Shown here: piece after piece, positions 36,041-47,527 of the stretch
How positions within the stretch are numbered: the first letter of the stretch is position 1
How the letters are laid out: each line of letters opens with the position of its first letter
From: Phlebopus portentosus
Lineage: Eukaryota > Basidiomycota > Agaricomycetes > Boletales > Boletinellaceae
Assembly: GCA_037892935.1 (NCBI GenBank)
Contig: JAYXKI010000008.1
Span: 1,054,001-1,118,000, forward strand
Reading direction: 5' to 3'
Length of the DNA stretch: 64,000 nucleotides
Position numbers and translations under genes: made by a program
The notes under the pieces: generated by a model
The model's database searches: none
What the model was told of the DNA's origin: nothing
The model's input: only the letters and a program-made list of their open reading frames with translations

Positions 36041-38131
36041 TTAATTCCATGCCGCCTGCGCGAAAACTCCAAGGACCTGGTTGGCCAAAATCAAGCTGTA
36101 CGGCATTACGTCGTTCCTCGTAAACGTCTGTCCATCCGACACAGAATTCAAGATTCCCAGAAGCTGTGTCTCGATGAAGTCGACGAAGACGAGGTCGATA
36201 GGCGTATCATCCGTAACATTTGGTGGTACTGAGCCAATGAAGTCGGGGATGGAGAAGAATGGAAGGGCTGTGAGGCACGTCATCTCCAAATCCTGGGCAT
36301 GCCTATAATCGCTCTTCGTAAGTACGAATAAATCCAGCCAAAAACCAGTGTTCACTAACATCTTTGGTGACATATCCCAATGTCAGATTCTCCATAGCAT
36401 GCTTCTCAAGCAACGCGTTCCGCTCCGCCATCTCTTTCAACCAAGCAAAATACCTGGCATCGACATTCCCGCACTTATATAGTTCCTTTTCGCGTCCTTC
36501 AAGTATCGCACGCTTCTCCTGCGCACCTTGATGATTCAGCGACGGAAGTACCTGATTCGCAATTCCAGCGGTCACATTCGGGATGAACAAGAAGGAGTCG
36601 GAGAACGGCGAGGCAGTGAACTGGTCGTTCTTGGTGAATGGACCTTGGAACACGTCGAAACGCTGAGAGCCGGAGCTCGTAATCATAATGTTGGGAATGC
36701 CTGCGCGCGAATTGTTAATAGCGAGAGCCACAGGTGCTGCCTAGACAAGCGTCAACTCATCACAAAGTATCGTAATAAACTTGTGTCGAACCTCTTGAAT
36801 GAACAAGGATAGAAGGGAATCATTCGATGGGAAAGGCGCTCTGCTCGCGTCCGGGATGAAAACAAGCTTTTGTAGAAGTATTGGCATTTCTCACCTTGTC
36901 AAAAAGAAATCATGCGGAGCAGTGCCGAACTTGAACGAAAGGTCGAATCTCTGTGCCAACTCATTCATACCGGCTGATATGTTTCGCCCCAAGAGCGTGT
37001 CGAAAGCGCGATTACTCCTTCCTGTGTGGAACTTGCTTTCAAAGTGAGCACACTGTGCTCCGATGCTAGCAAGCGAGCATACCTCGTACGTAACGCGGTT
37101 CTGGTCTAAGTATCGACGTGTGAAGGTCAGGTCTTTAGTCTTGTCCGGATTCCTCTCGTCAAGGTCAACGCCTATCATATGTTGATTCGGGTTTTACCTC
37201 AAGGATATATTACTTACTCATCCATCCTGGGGATCACCGTCAGATTATAAAACAACATGAAGCGCTGAAATGAAAGTAACGTACCAATGGTCTCCATATA
37301 ACGACCACTTTCAAGAGACATCAACCGACCATCGAATTGCACTGCAAGAAATATTCCAGCCGTTGCTATTACCAGAGGTCAGGATGCTTCCTTACGACAG
37401 TCCCGAATGTGGCTATGACCTCCGAAAATTAGGATCGGTGTAGTCGGATGGACAGCCCGGATGGCATCGAAAACGGAAGGCCCTGAAGGACATTGCTAAA
37501 TGACATATTCAAGAGAACCAAGAGGAGCTCACATTTGTCGCGTGCAACTGGCATACGGCTTGACGAATGTTAGCGTGCATTTGTGTGAAGCCAGGTGGCT
37601 CACCCTATCAGCAGGAAGAAGTCGGGCTCGTCTGCGATTACGTCTTGAAACTATGCATGGCACATCATGGCCGTCTAAGTCTCCTAGAGGGAATCCATCA
37701 GATAATCCCGTCCCGTCATGCAAGTCTCCAGTATCTACAAGCAGCAAATCCACATCTTTCTCTAGGGCAATTTGCTTCATGTGCGTAACGAATGAGGCAA
37801 AATCTCCAAAATCACCACTAATATTATACACGCATTTAACCTGATCAGCGAGAGAGCGATCTATCTCAGTGCGCAATGAACCATACCTATAGTTAGGCTC
37901 TGGGGGAGAAGCCTTCTGATGGCCAAGGAGCCAACCATGGGTGTCCGTAGAGTGTATAACGTTCACATCTCCCCAAACGAGTGGCCGCGTAGGAGCAGTG
38001 ATCGGACCTGTAGGAAATGCCCTCTTTGAATGAAAGTACCCATGGTCATGATCATCGCCGGTACAAGCTGAAGACAGCCACAACAGATTCGCCAGGACAA
38101 AGGGAAGAATACCAGACCTGAGTTCCTGCAT
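36041..38131 (-). pseudogene. Secreted metallophosphoesterase / 5'-nucleotidase-like gene with internal deletion
   Basis: Start ATG 38131-38129 with a signal peptide ([18 protein letters not shown]). The first exon carries [10 protein letters not shown] (Asp and His metal ligands) and [17 protein letters not shown] (second metal site). At 37664 the frame should enter the Gly-Asn-His-Glu region, but only 34 bp later, in another frame, comes EPDFFLLIG, which in this family lies roughly 100 residues further on. The rest is collinear: [11 protein letters not shown] (about 37400), RYLDQNRVTYE, LAQRFDLSFKFGTAPHDFFL, SRAGIPNIMI, then IDLVFVDFIET, ending in FAQAAWN at 36041. The missing block holds an essential metal ligand, so the product cannot be active even if spliced. 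The family hydrolyses nucleotides or other phosphoesters outside the cell. An assembly error remains possible. Confidence 0.72.
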
Positions 38132-38741
38132 CTCGAGTTCGCTGTCAAGTTAGGTGCCAATAGAACAAGCGGCTCGGTCAAAAGTAACACCGACACCAAG
38201 TTATATATATTACAGCGCGTCTTGCACCTTGAGGTTGCTATTCTTCCGACTCCGCAGTGTCGCAGCGCACGTTCTAGCAAACAACTTTCTCACCGATCCA
38301 ATACGCTATCATATGCGGCACGGCGAAAATCGTTCCAGGAAAGATTTGCAATCCCACCACATATCATTTTTGTCTTTGTTTTTCTCATCAACCATGCGGT
38401 ATGCTGTGGGAAGTTGAGCCAATTTAGTAAAGCTATTCTTGACGATGCCGAAGGTATTCGAGCGACCGCATGGAGTGGTGAGAATCACAGAGGATACAAG
38501 ATTAGCCAGTGGTTCTTGGAAGACGGAGAAGAGAAGCTCTAACGAATTCATCCCGCAATCAAGCGCTAGAATTTCAGGAACGTTTGAAGCGTATCAGCTC
38601 ATCCAGTCCCTTCAGGTCAGTTATGCACCAAAATCGAATACTCCAACCCCGCTAACACCCGCAGATGAGAATGCAAGAAAAGATCTTCCATTTCGTCACT
38701 GTACGTCACGCGAGACATAAATATACAAAATACAAAGACGC
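38132..38741. other. Spacer between two minus-strand genes
   Basis: Holds the promoter of the phosphoesterase relic and the 3' end region of the protease gene. Short plus-strand frames (38154-38542) have no family signal. No other feature. Confidence 0.5.
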
Positions 38742-41700
38742 CTAGCCAAATATCTGGCTGGCTCTGTTCAGTATGGGAACACATGTGAGCAAACGTTTTT
38801 GAGCCAGCAAATACAAAAAAATCACGTACGCGAACGTCCACAGGTTCTGAGGATTGTTGAACGTGTCTTTCGTGTACGCAAATCGTACTACCGTCAAATC
38901 AGTAGTAGGTTCATGCAGGATAGTTGTAGACTACTCACGCTTGGGTAGCTCGGATAGGTAAGCTGGAAGGCGTGGAAACTTGTCAAGACTAGCTAAGGTT
39001 ACGTGGAATCGGGCGCTTACCTATAGGTGTACTTTCATCTAAGAAGCTCCAGGCTTAATTTGTTTACTGAGCCGATGTCCAAGCAAATCTCAGAAGGGAA
39101 TGGAAGCTTACCCGTCCTCCAGTTATGTCTACCATGAAAGTAATCAGCAAGGCTAAAGAGAACGTTACGTGAGAATTTAACATACCGGAAGTCACCGTCT
39201 ATAAGACTGAGATGGCAAAAAGTCAGGATTGCAATTTTTCTCGTATCCAGAATACTTACAGGTCAGGAGGCGCAAGTGGGTCCTGTTAGATTAAGCGGTG
39301 TGAGCGACGCTAGACGATTTGTCGCTAGGCAATGAAGGACTAACGTTCTTCAAACTGGCCGTCTTAATTTCCGTGTCTATGTCTGACCACTCAAGGACCT
39401 GATTCCCAGCCATACCTAACGGCCAATATTAGACCGAATTCCAAAGAGTAAACGCAGTGACGGATGCACTCGTACCTTTAAACTCCATCTGCTCTCCAGG
39501 TTTCCCACCGAATACTGCAATCGTGGTATTATGTCTCTCATTCATGAGCGTGCTGAACATCGCGCAAGTCGATGCGCAGTTCCCATTGCTGACTATTCAA
39601 GGGAGTGAAAGCCTGGATAGAAGTAAAGAAAGAGTGCTCATACCGATCGCAACATTCCTGAACAAATCGATATCAATGCGCAGAAAATAGACGGCTTATA
39701 AACATCACGTACTCGAGAGGAATGAGCGGAGCTTCCGGGATGTCGACATCAAATGGCGTGCAAATGTCCTGGGAGAAGAAAGTGGGCGTGTCTTATAACC
39801 AGCCGAAAAATCAAGAGCTGCATACATGAAACCTCTGGGAGGTAGGATCACTAACTCCATTGATTGTAAATGGCGTGGACGGCGTTATGAAATTATGAGT
39901 TAAAGAAAATTCCGTGTCATTCAGGAACGCCCCTTTAAATTCCACCGAGCAATCGTGAGCTCTGAAGGCTATAAAGAAAAAACAAAGAAGAGACTGACAA
40001 TTTATCGGAGAATAGAACGTCTGAGTAACTCCCAGCGCAATATCGCTTGCGACAACCTTCTGAGCGAGTTCATTCGCACGCGTCGTCGACTCAAAGCCAC
40101 TGTAGCGCCGCATGATTAGTACAAAATACAAGGCTCGATCTCACGTGGGGAGGATCGCGCAAAGATCGTCGTAGCTAAAACTTAAAACTTACGGATAGCC
40201 GATCTGCGAACCCGCAAGGAACTGATGAAGAAATTGGCCAAGGCACACGAAGCCACCTGTCAATCATCGAATGAAGTGAGTATAATTGACGAAAAGTACA
40301 AGGACAAGCAAAGGATCCGTGTTCATACCTCCATTATTTGTAAGGTCGATCAGAAGACGGGAGACATTTGCGGAGAGGAAGCTATTCATCGCGTTGACGG
40401 TGTCTGTCTGGAATTGCAAAAAGTCACCTTCGAAAGAACCAACGAACATCTAAAGTAGGCGAGTTGTCCAATTTGCGTCTCTTCATTCAGTGCGGAAAAC
40501 CTACCACACCGGTTTGTGCGTCCGGCAGAATGAAGGACTTGATGACTCCAGCAGAGGGGTCAACTGGGGGAACCGTCGGCAAGAACGGCTGAGGCAAGCC
40601 AATCGCATTACCCGGCGCGACATCTCTAATTGCAGCACGCGCCAGAGGTCGCCCGTTTCGGCGAACGGCGTTTTTAAGGACGCCACCTCTTTTCAAGTCA
40701 ACCCCATTCGTGGCACCGTTTGCAGCACAATTATTCTCCCAGCTGCGTCGTGTAAAATAAGTAATACGTCCTTTTCTGACAAGCGGGATAAACTAAGAAA
40801 GCAAGAGCAGACGCACAAAGAAGCTTGGTTGGTAAATGGATTGCCCAGGAAGGTCGCAAGGAATGGGACTGTGACAGTCTCTGCGTTACCCGTGCCATTC
40901 ACAGTAATGAGGCTGAAAGTAAGATTATCCTGCGTCGGGATAGGCGGACCAGCAAGATCGCCAACTCGCTGTGAGAAATCGGTACCAGAAATTCTGTAGC
41001 TGGTCAACACGCTATTCACGCGCACACCATGGTCAAGGAAGTTGCCAGAAACGGTACGCGCAATCAAGTCGATGTAGTCAAATGGTTCCATGCCCTCAAT
41101 GGAAAGGACCTTCGCTCCCGCGAGACGCTGCCAGTCGAAGCTGATCGAGTCGAAGAAGCCGGTGAAATCCGGTCCGGCAAGGTCAAAGAACTCAACCGAA
41201 TCGGGCGCGATGAAGACTCCCTGTTCGCCATCTTCCTCGAGGATGGAAACGGGCGCAGGGAGAAGGTTTTGGAATGTGGTGTAGCACGACGGGAACCAGC
41301 CTAAGAGAGCTATGTCAGGTCGTGTAACTAGAAGACTATTATGATTGCCCATTTACGGGTGTGGCCGTCGTTCAGCTGTGTCGTGAAGTCATACAAGTCC
41401 TTATTAAAGTCAAAGTCGGTCTGTATGTGGTAATGAGTTATACACATTGTAAGGAGATCGAAAAGCACATACCGCGTACTCAGTGCTGTTGATCCTTGCA
41501 AGTTCTTGCCTAATGTTTGCCGTAGACTCTTGAAACGGAGGAGGCGAGTCAAGATAGAAGTCCTCAAATGTGAAGAAATCGAAAACACGAGAGACGACAG
41601 TGAGTACATTCTGGCGGAGAGTCTCGTTGAAAGGGAATGACTTCAAGCATGCGAGAGCATCAGCGGGAACAACAAAGTCCTGTCCGGCGATGCTCGCGCA

Positions 41701-41799
41701 AGGGTCGCTAGGCGCTCTTGGCGTCGGGACGACGGATGCTACGGAGACGAGTCCCAGGTTCAGCACCAGATATAGAGACGAAAGAGACAGACGCAGCAT
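38742..41799 (-). CDS. Secreted peptidase of the S41 (C-terminal processing protease) family
   Basis: About 19 small exons on the minus strand from ATG 41799 to TAG 38744-38742; all could be joined in phase. It begins with a signal peptide (LSLSSLYLVLNLGLVSVAS). Family landmarks in order: FEDFYLDSPPPFQES, LNDGHTRWFPSCY (41416 and 41305), FLDHGVRVNSVLTSYR, WENNCAANGATNG, VMFVGSFEGDFLQFQTD, RLLIDLTNNGGGFVCLGQF (about 40350-40210), YPGFESTTRANELA, then the nucleophile segment NGNCASTCAMF near 39590 with the predicted catalytic Ser, FGGKPGEQMEFKGMAGNQVL, AYLSELPK, RFAYTKDTFNNPQNLWTFA, and the short end ASQIFG. This matches fungal secreted S41-type serine proteases. The gene is intact, in contrast to the broken phosphoesterase beside it. 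Confidence 0.85.
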
Positions 41800-42446
41800 C
41801 TTGTAGACCAGAGATCCAGGAGACGCGTAGTAACACCAGGAGTCATGTCAACTCATTATATACTCGCGCGTCGGCACCATCCAGTCCAGTAAGGGAGGCG
41901 TTGTTTGGCGATTGCCTCTCGTATGGGCAACCTACCTTCTGGATTTCCAAGCAGACGCTCCCGAAGACTGCATGGGTACTTCATATGAGAGAACCACATG
42001 CGGTAAAAAGGCTAAAGATATCTATATATCGCGCTTCCGTGATTCGCGCGGACCAACGAAAGCTGAGAGAGTTTTTTCGTGCGTGTTACCAAGTTCCGCA
42101 TTCCGCGTTCCACGCTCGACCAAGATAGAGACCGATATCAACAAAGGGCGCGGCTGAGCTCGTGTGCCTGCCACCGAGTCGGAGAGACCTGCGAATAGGC
42201 TGGTGTTTATCCGAGAAGAACAGGCAAGAAAGCAAGTCTTGTATTTTATTTCTCATAGGAAGAAGCATCGCAGTTTGTCGTTCTTATTTTATTCAATGGG
42301 CTTGAAGAAAATTGTGCGTAGTTCGGGTCGAATTACGTCCGCACGCCATTACCATTTTTGGATCCCCCGGTAACGAGGATCACGTGCCATTCGCGCCTTT
42401 CGCGTCAACCATTTCATTTCATCATATCAACTAACAACAAAAAAAT
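41800..42446. promoter_or_regulatory. Divergent promoter region between the S41 protease and the Rsc7 gene
   Basis: 647 bp between ATGs facing away from each other. A TATATA-like element lies near 42018-42025 and another AT-rich patch at 41857-41864 on the protease side. An A-rich leader directly precedes the Rsc7 ATG at 42447. Which elements act is not visible. Confidence 0.45.
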
Positions 42447-44051
42447 ATGAAGAAGTCCGGCACGAAAATTATAATAAAACCAAGACGCTCAAGGCAGCCA
42501 CAACCGGATTCAGAGCACGAAGAGAACCTATCAGAGGCTGTTGCGTCCGAACAAGCAGACAGCGAAGCTGCGAATGACGAGGAAGTTCCTGCAGAATCTG
42601 ATGCGCCCGAGGAGTCGGTGAAGGACGAGGATGGCGGTGATGCTGAAGGTGACGCTGATGATGCCGAGTCGGACGTGCCCGTAGAGCGGCCTGTAACTCG
42701 TGGTCGTCCTCGAGGGCGTCCGAGACTGTCTGCTGCAGGTCCACCCCGAGTCGGTACTGGAAGACCGCGAGGCCGGCCGAGAGGGAGTGGAAGAGGCCGA
42801 GGGCGTGGGCGTGGACGTGGTGAGGTGCTCACGCTTAGACTACCTAAACGCGCAGATGGGAGCGACGCGGACAACGATAACGAAAGCAGCCAAGCAGGCG
42901 CTGGAGGTGACGAAGGCGGCGAGGTCGAACTCTCCGTACCTACTCGAAAAGTCCTGCCTGCTATCGAAGGCGACGCGTACATAACAGAAGATGACCCGAA
43001 GGGAGACGCCAAAATTGATGCGAATGGGAACCTGCTTGACGGACGAACTTTCAAGTCTCACACGTTTATCGTACCAGGCCGACATCCGGAACGGCGATAC
43101 ATGCTTGCCATCGACGCTGCCAGAACGTCAGGGTTCCGTGACTCACTGTACTACTTCCGTCGAAACCCGTTCGCGCTGAAGCTCATCGCAACTCAGATAG
43201 AGAAAGACTATCTCATTGAAATTGGCAAGCTAGGCGGACATCTACGAACGCGGAGTGTTACTCTAGTTACGGCGCGAAGTGCATTCAAGCTGCATGGAGC
43301 CAAGATGCTCGTTGATGGTCGTATTGGTATAGACGACTATTATGAAGAGAAGGCTATTCAGGAGGCAGAAGCTCGTGGTCTTAAAGCAGGTGACTATGCC
43401 TCGGAGTTGTTGGAACAACAACAGGCCGGCACTGCGGAGGCATCCGCCGCTGCGTCGGGTAAAGTCGAGCGATCCGGTCTGGGTCTGTACCGTACAGGTG
43501 GGCCAACCACTGTTTTTGGTGGCTCAGGTCTTGGCCCATACAGCGACGGCCCGCTCAATGTCGCGAAGAAGGCCATGCTGACGCGTGAGGGTGCGACTGA
43601 CGAAAACTGGATGTCTGTCATGGCCCAACGAACGCGAGAGGCTAACTCCGAATGGCTGCGTGGCCGTCTCCAATCTGTCCGAGGAGTAGCAGTCCCGGAT
43701 GAAGATGACGAGGACGCGATGACTTCTCGAAGTAAACGGATCCGTCGCGATGCAAGTGCTCCCTCATATGGCGTATATGAGCCTCATACAGCAATTGTCC
43801 ATTGTAAGCCTCATCTCCGGTTTCACCGTGATTCTTCCTTATTTCTGATCCTTGTAATAGACGAAAGTAGCACACAATCCACACGGGCTCGGTGGGAAGT
43901 GTTGCCGGATAGCCGCAACGTCCTGGGAGGAACGAAGGTTGGAAATGGGGCTTGGGGAGTTGCGTGGGTGGATACCGTTATGGGACCTACTGAACCAAGT
44001 TTTGAAGAAGAGCGAGCGCGAACATGTCAAGCTTTCTTACAATCCTTGTAG
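42447..44051 (+). CDS. RSC7: Rsc7/Swp82-type subunit of the RSC/SWI-SNF chromatin remodelling complex
   Basis: Two exons, 42447-43803 and 43861-44051, 515 residues. The N terminus (1-170) is acidic, then rich in AT-hook-like GRPRGRPR and Gly-Arg repeats. The conserved CRC-subunit domain starts near residue 190: VPGRHPERRYMLAIDAARTS, then DSLYYFRRNP, then MLTREGATDENWMSVMAQRT, YGVYEPHTAIVHY, TRARWEVLPDSRNVLGGTKV and GNGAWGVAWVDTVM. The family is part of ATP-dependent nucleosome remodelling in the nucleus. The 57-nt intron is a multiple of three and lacks stops, so its retention would only insert 19 residues. The spliced form restores the family's HY...TRARW spacing and is preferred. Confidence 0.9.
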   Translation: MKKSGTKIIIKPRRSRQPQPDSEHEENLSEAVASEQADSEAANDEEVPAESDAPEESVKDEDGGDAEGDADDAESDVPVERPVTRGRPRGRPRLSAAGPPRVGTGRPRGRPRGSGRGRGRGRGRGEVLTLRLPKRADGSDADNDNESSQAGAGGDEGGEVELSVPTRKVLPAIEGDAYITEDDPKGDAKIDANGNLLDGRTFKSHTFIVPGRHPERRYMLAIDAARTSGFRDSLYYFRRNPFALKLIATQIEKDYLIEIGKLGGHLRTRSVTLVTARSAFKLHGAKMLVDGRIGIDDYYEEKAIQEAEARGLKAGDYASELLEQQQAGTAEASAAASGKVERSGLGLYRTGGPTTVFGGSGLGPYSDGPLNVAKKAMLTREGATDENWMSVMAQRTREANSEWLRGRLQSVRGVAVPDEDDEDAMTSRSKRIRRDASAPSYGVYEPHTAIVHCKPHLRFHRDSSLFLILVIDESSTQSTRARWEVLPDSRNVLGGTKVGNGAWGVAWVDTVMGPTEPSFEEERARTCQAFLQSL

Positions 44052-44280
44052 TGTATTCTATGTATATTTTGGTGATTATTATATTTGAGTGTATTTGAGA
44101 GAGGTAACAGATTGCCACGGTAAGGGATGGTTGATTGGGGACGGAAGACCGGCTGTAGCTAGGAACGCACGATATCCTCCTCTCCTTCGCATCCGACATC
44201 ACGCTCAAATCGTATATATAAATCATAAATTATTATCAATTCAACTCTCCTCTCAACCGCCACTATCCTCCGTAGCCACA
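44052..44280. promoter_or_regulatory. Spacer and promoter of the DUF1308 gene
   Basis: 229 bp between the Rsc7 stop codon and the next ATG at 44281 on the same strand, with a TATATAAAT stretch at 44214-44222 about 60 bp before the ATG. Whether it acts as a TATA box is inference. Confidence 0.45.
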
Positions 44281-46762
44281 ATGGCAAACTCGGTCGAGCA
44301 TCTCCAAGCAATGCGAGCTCAGCTCCAGAGTATCCTTGAGCACCTTCCACGCTTCGGAGTCAGCACGGAGAGACTACCTATCATCGACATCCTCGAACCT
44401 GCCAACGACAATATAAATGAAGATGGCGAAGAAGATTCGAGTGCCACGAGCTCTGCGTCGGGAAAGAGCACCCCCAACGGTAGCAGAGAGCGCGCCGATG
44501 GCGCATCGAGGAGCGAACTTCACTTCGCCACCCGCAGACAGGTATACCAGGCCTTCGTATCTTCAGAGACAACGTGCGAAACGATATCGAGCAGATAGAC
44601 AAGGCACGCATATCTCTACCTTCACTACTTGATCAAATCGAATTTGACAAGACGAGCCTACCGGCAGTAGTTTCTCGCGCGCTACGCGCAGCACAGAACA
44701 ACAGTCAGCGCATCGGCGTTCTCTACGAATGCTCCCTACCTCATTGCAATATGGAACGAGCTCGTCAACGCCAAGCATTCTATTGTGGCTGTTGAGAAGT
44801 CGTTCCCTGCACGGCTTGAGGAGAAGAAACCACCAAACTCGAAGCCAGTGCCTCCGCTCAATACCTTCTCTAGGAAAGGCATATTGGGCGCTAAGGTGGA
44901 TATTGTTTTCGACGGTGGTCGACGTTGGATACGTGTTAATACGTGAGTCACGTCCGAGTCACCTCCATCATCGTTTTACTTGCAGATTGATTCTTACATA
45001 TCTCATGCACAGGATCAGAAATTCTCGCCTTCTCACCGAGCTACGGGAGCTTGACTCATATCTGACTGATTCAGAGACTGAAGAAGGGGATCACCGCAGT
45101 GCGAATTGCGACTGCCCAGATTCTTCATGCAAGGCCAAACCCGTTCCCGATGAACTTGATAATTCTCTGCTACAAATGGGGAAGCAACTCATTGCGGCAG
45201 CGCAGACATCAGTGGCAGAGTCAGGCGGGAATGAACCGCCAAAGGTCACTCTACGCCTTACTCGACTCTTACTGAATACGGAATCCCTGGAAGAGCTCGA
45301 AACCCTCGGCCTCAAAATTATCGGATGCCGGAAACGCTCGATCACCTCGAAACCGTCAGAAATAGACCCTCGGATCGTACAGACTCTGCGTGAACTTCTA
45401 CAGATGGGCCTAGAGATCGTCTTGGGGGAACATGAGTTTACGATTCCTGGCGAGCTGCGTTCTCCTTCTAGTAAACCTCTTCCACAATTAGTTCCTTCCC
45501 GACAAATCAACCTCGACCTCTCCGTCCTTATTGCGCTCGTATCGGACATCACGCACGCGCCGCTTCCTCGTTCAACGGAAGAAGCATATACTCGTTACAT
45601 CCCTACTGCAGCCGAACGTGCTCGCTCGCGCAAGCGTCGACAACACCAGAAAGAGCTTTTGGCTCGCTCCAAGGCCCAAAGTGCTTTACAAAACCTTTTG
45701 GGAAGATCACAGAGTAAAGAGAAAGCGAAAGCACCCGTTAAGCAGAGTACCGACAACTCTGAAAGTGATGGCGAAGGCGAGAGTGTACACTCCAAAGCAC
45801 TCGCAAGTCAAGTCCTAAAGGAGATCGACCAAGGCCTCCTTGAAGAGATAGGAACTCGTCTGCACCTTCCTCCAGGTACAAGCTTAGACTCTTCTGGAAT
45901 TCCGCATCAGGTAGAGTTCTGGACATCGAAAGAAGTACGCAATCGTTGTTTGCGCATTGTGGACAAAATCGGTGGTCCAGCCGAGAAGAGACGCGCTGCT
46001 GCTCTGTTCTTCGATCCGTCAAACCCGAAGGAACCGGCTCTTGGCATGCGGTATTCGTCTGCTGAGGAAGCTGTTGAGGCCTATTGGCGCAATTCTCGCC
46101 ATCCGCAGAACATGATTCGCGGACTTGTGCCGTTGCGAATTTTCGAAGATGAGGTCGACAGTCTACAGGTCCAGATAGCTTCTGGCAGCATCACCATCGA
46201 AGAGAACCCGTTCTGGGCCGGCCTCGAGCACGCCTGTATTCGACTTTTTTCCGAAGGTTCGACTCACCACCCTCGCGCCGTCCCGCTTCTCACCGAACCG
46301 TCATCATCATCATCATCATCATCACCACAAACCTATACAAATCGTGTTCCCTCCACCATACCCGAACACGGAGAAGATTATGTACACGGACCAGAGGAGA
46401 TCGAGCGAGCAGCGGTGACGCGCTCCAATCCACGTCTCACGGCTCATACTGTGGATACTCTCCAACGGGGAGTCAAGCGTCGCTGGACGACACTCACAGC
46501 CAACCGCGCTAGCGTTCGCGAGATGCTCAAGGAGAGTGCAAAGATGAAAGATGCTTCTACTTTAACTTCAATTCCAAGCGTGGGCAGTGTCGCTGGTCGG
46601 ATTGCGGCTTTAGAACAAGAAGATGGGGGCGAAGACGGGGTTGGCGGCGATGAAACAGAAGTTGCGGCAATTTGGGTTGTAGAACCGAGAAGCCTTGCGG
46701 AGAGTATGCGGGGGACTTCATGCAAACTTAAATGCTCACATCATGTACACCACTTGCAATAA
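44281..46762 (+). CDS. DUF1308 (C7orf25-like) family protein, with a possible one-base frame error
   Basis: Exons 44281-44479, 44542-44942, 45013-46762. The start is typical (MANSVEHLQAMRAQLQSIL). Exon 2 begins IPGLRIFRDNVRND and contains APYLIAIWNELVNAK and GAKVDIVFDGGRRWIRVNT, the DUF1308 signature. Exon 3 has RELDSYLTDSE, INLDLSVLIALVSDITHAPL, a Lys/Ser-rich linker, FWTSKEVRNRCLRIVDKIGG, MIRGLVPLRIFEDEVDSLQ, a poly-Ser run encoded by (TCA)n at about 46300-46325, and a variable C terminus. Within exon 2 the frame must shift by one between about 44670 and 44727; the only GT-AG segment that would do this is 25 nt, too short for a normal intron, so a one-base insertion or sequence error is likelier. 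The 3' half is duplicated at 52632-53815. Cellular role of the family is poorly known. Confidence 0.75.
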
Positions 46763-47527
46763 CTTAGTTTATATAGATGAAGACTTGATCATGTCGATGT
46801 TACTGGTTCAGGCACTCATGAATGTGGTGCTTATATAATCCAGAAACTTAGTTCGCATCCATCCGTCAAGCAACGACGGCTTCCTGCCTTTACCGCACCA
46901 CAAAGCTCATCACGACCAACTTGGAAGCTCTTTTCGTTTCCCTGTCCAAAGCAAACTATTCCCTTGTTCAAGTTAATTTTGAATCATCGCTAACCCGCAT
47001 CAGATCGTTCGACGGTAAAAGGCCGTGTCGTGTCCACCGGGCTTTAGCTATGCGGCCGAGGTCAGATGTAGTAAACGCCTTTGATGAGTTCTATTGGTAA
47101 ATCAGGCGATACTATGTCTGGGAGATCGATTCAGGGGAAATTGATCAGAGGTAAGGTCTCAGTAGAATGATCTTCTCATGCTGTGAAATGGAAGCACCTT
47201 TGATACGCCTTTAGGATTATTTCCGTAGCTTTCAAAGGCTGCATACATTTCTCTAGATCTGTGTCATGTCTCAGCTCCTGTACTTGGATTTCCATCGGTT
47301 TGCAAAAAAAAAAAACTCAGTGGAAGCTTCAGTAACTTGCATGCAAGAAGCTCACGTACCGAATTATGATAAGATGGCATCCTACTAGGTCCCTATTCAT
47401 CAGATAGCGTTCATAGCAAGCGGTATTTTTACATGGCAAGGGGCATTTGGAAGAAGACATCGAACCCATATTTCTGCACCTTAAAAGCTCTTGCTGAACC
47501 AGCCCGATCACTCATTGCCTTACCGCC
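46763..47527. other. Spacer between DUF1308 and the first DUF6534 gene
   Basis: No gene. The part up to about 47065 has a recognisable copy at 53590-53815. A short poly-A run lies at 47307-47317. Confidence 0.55.
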
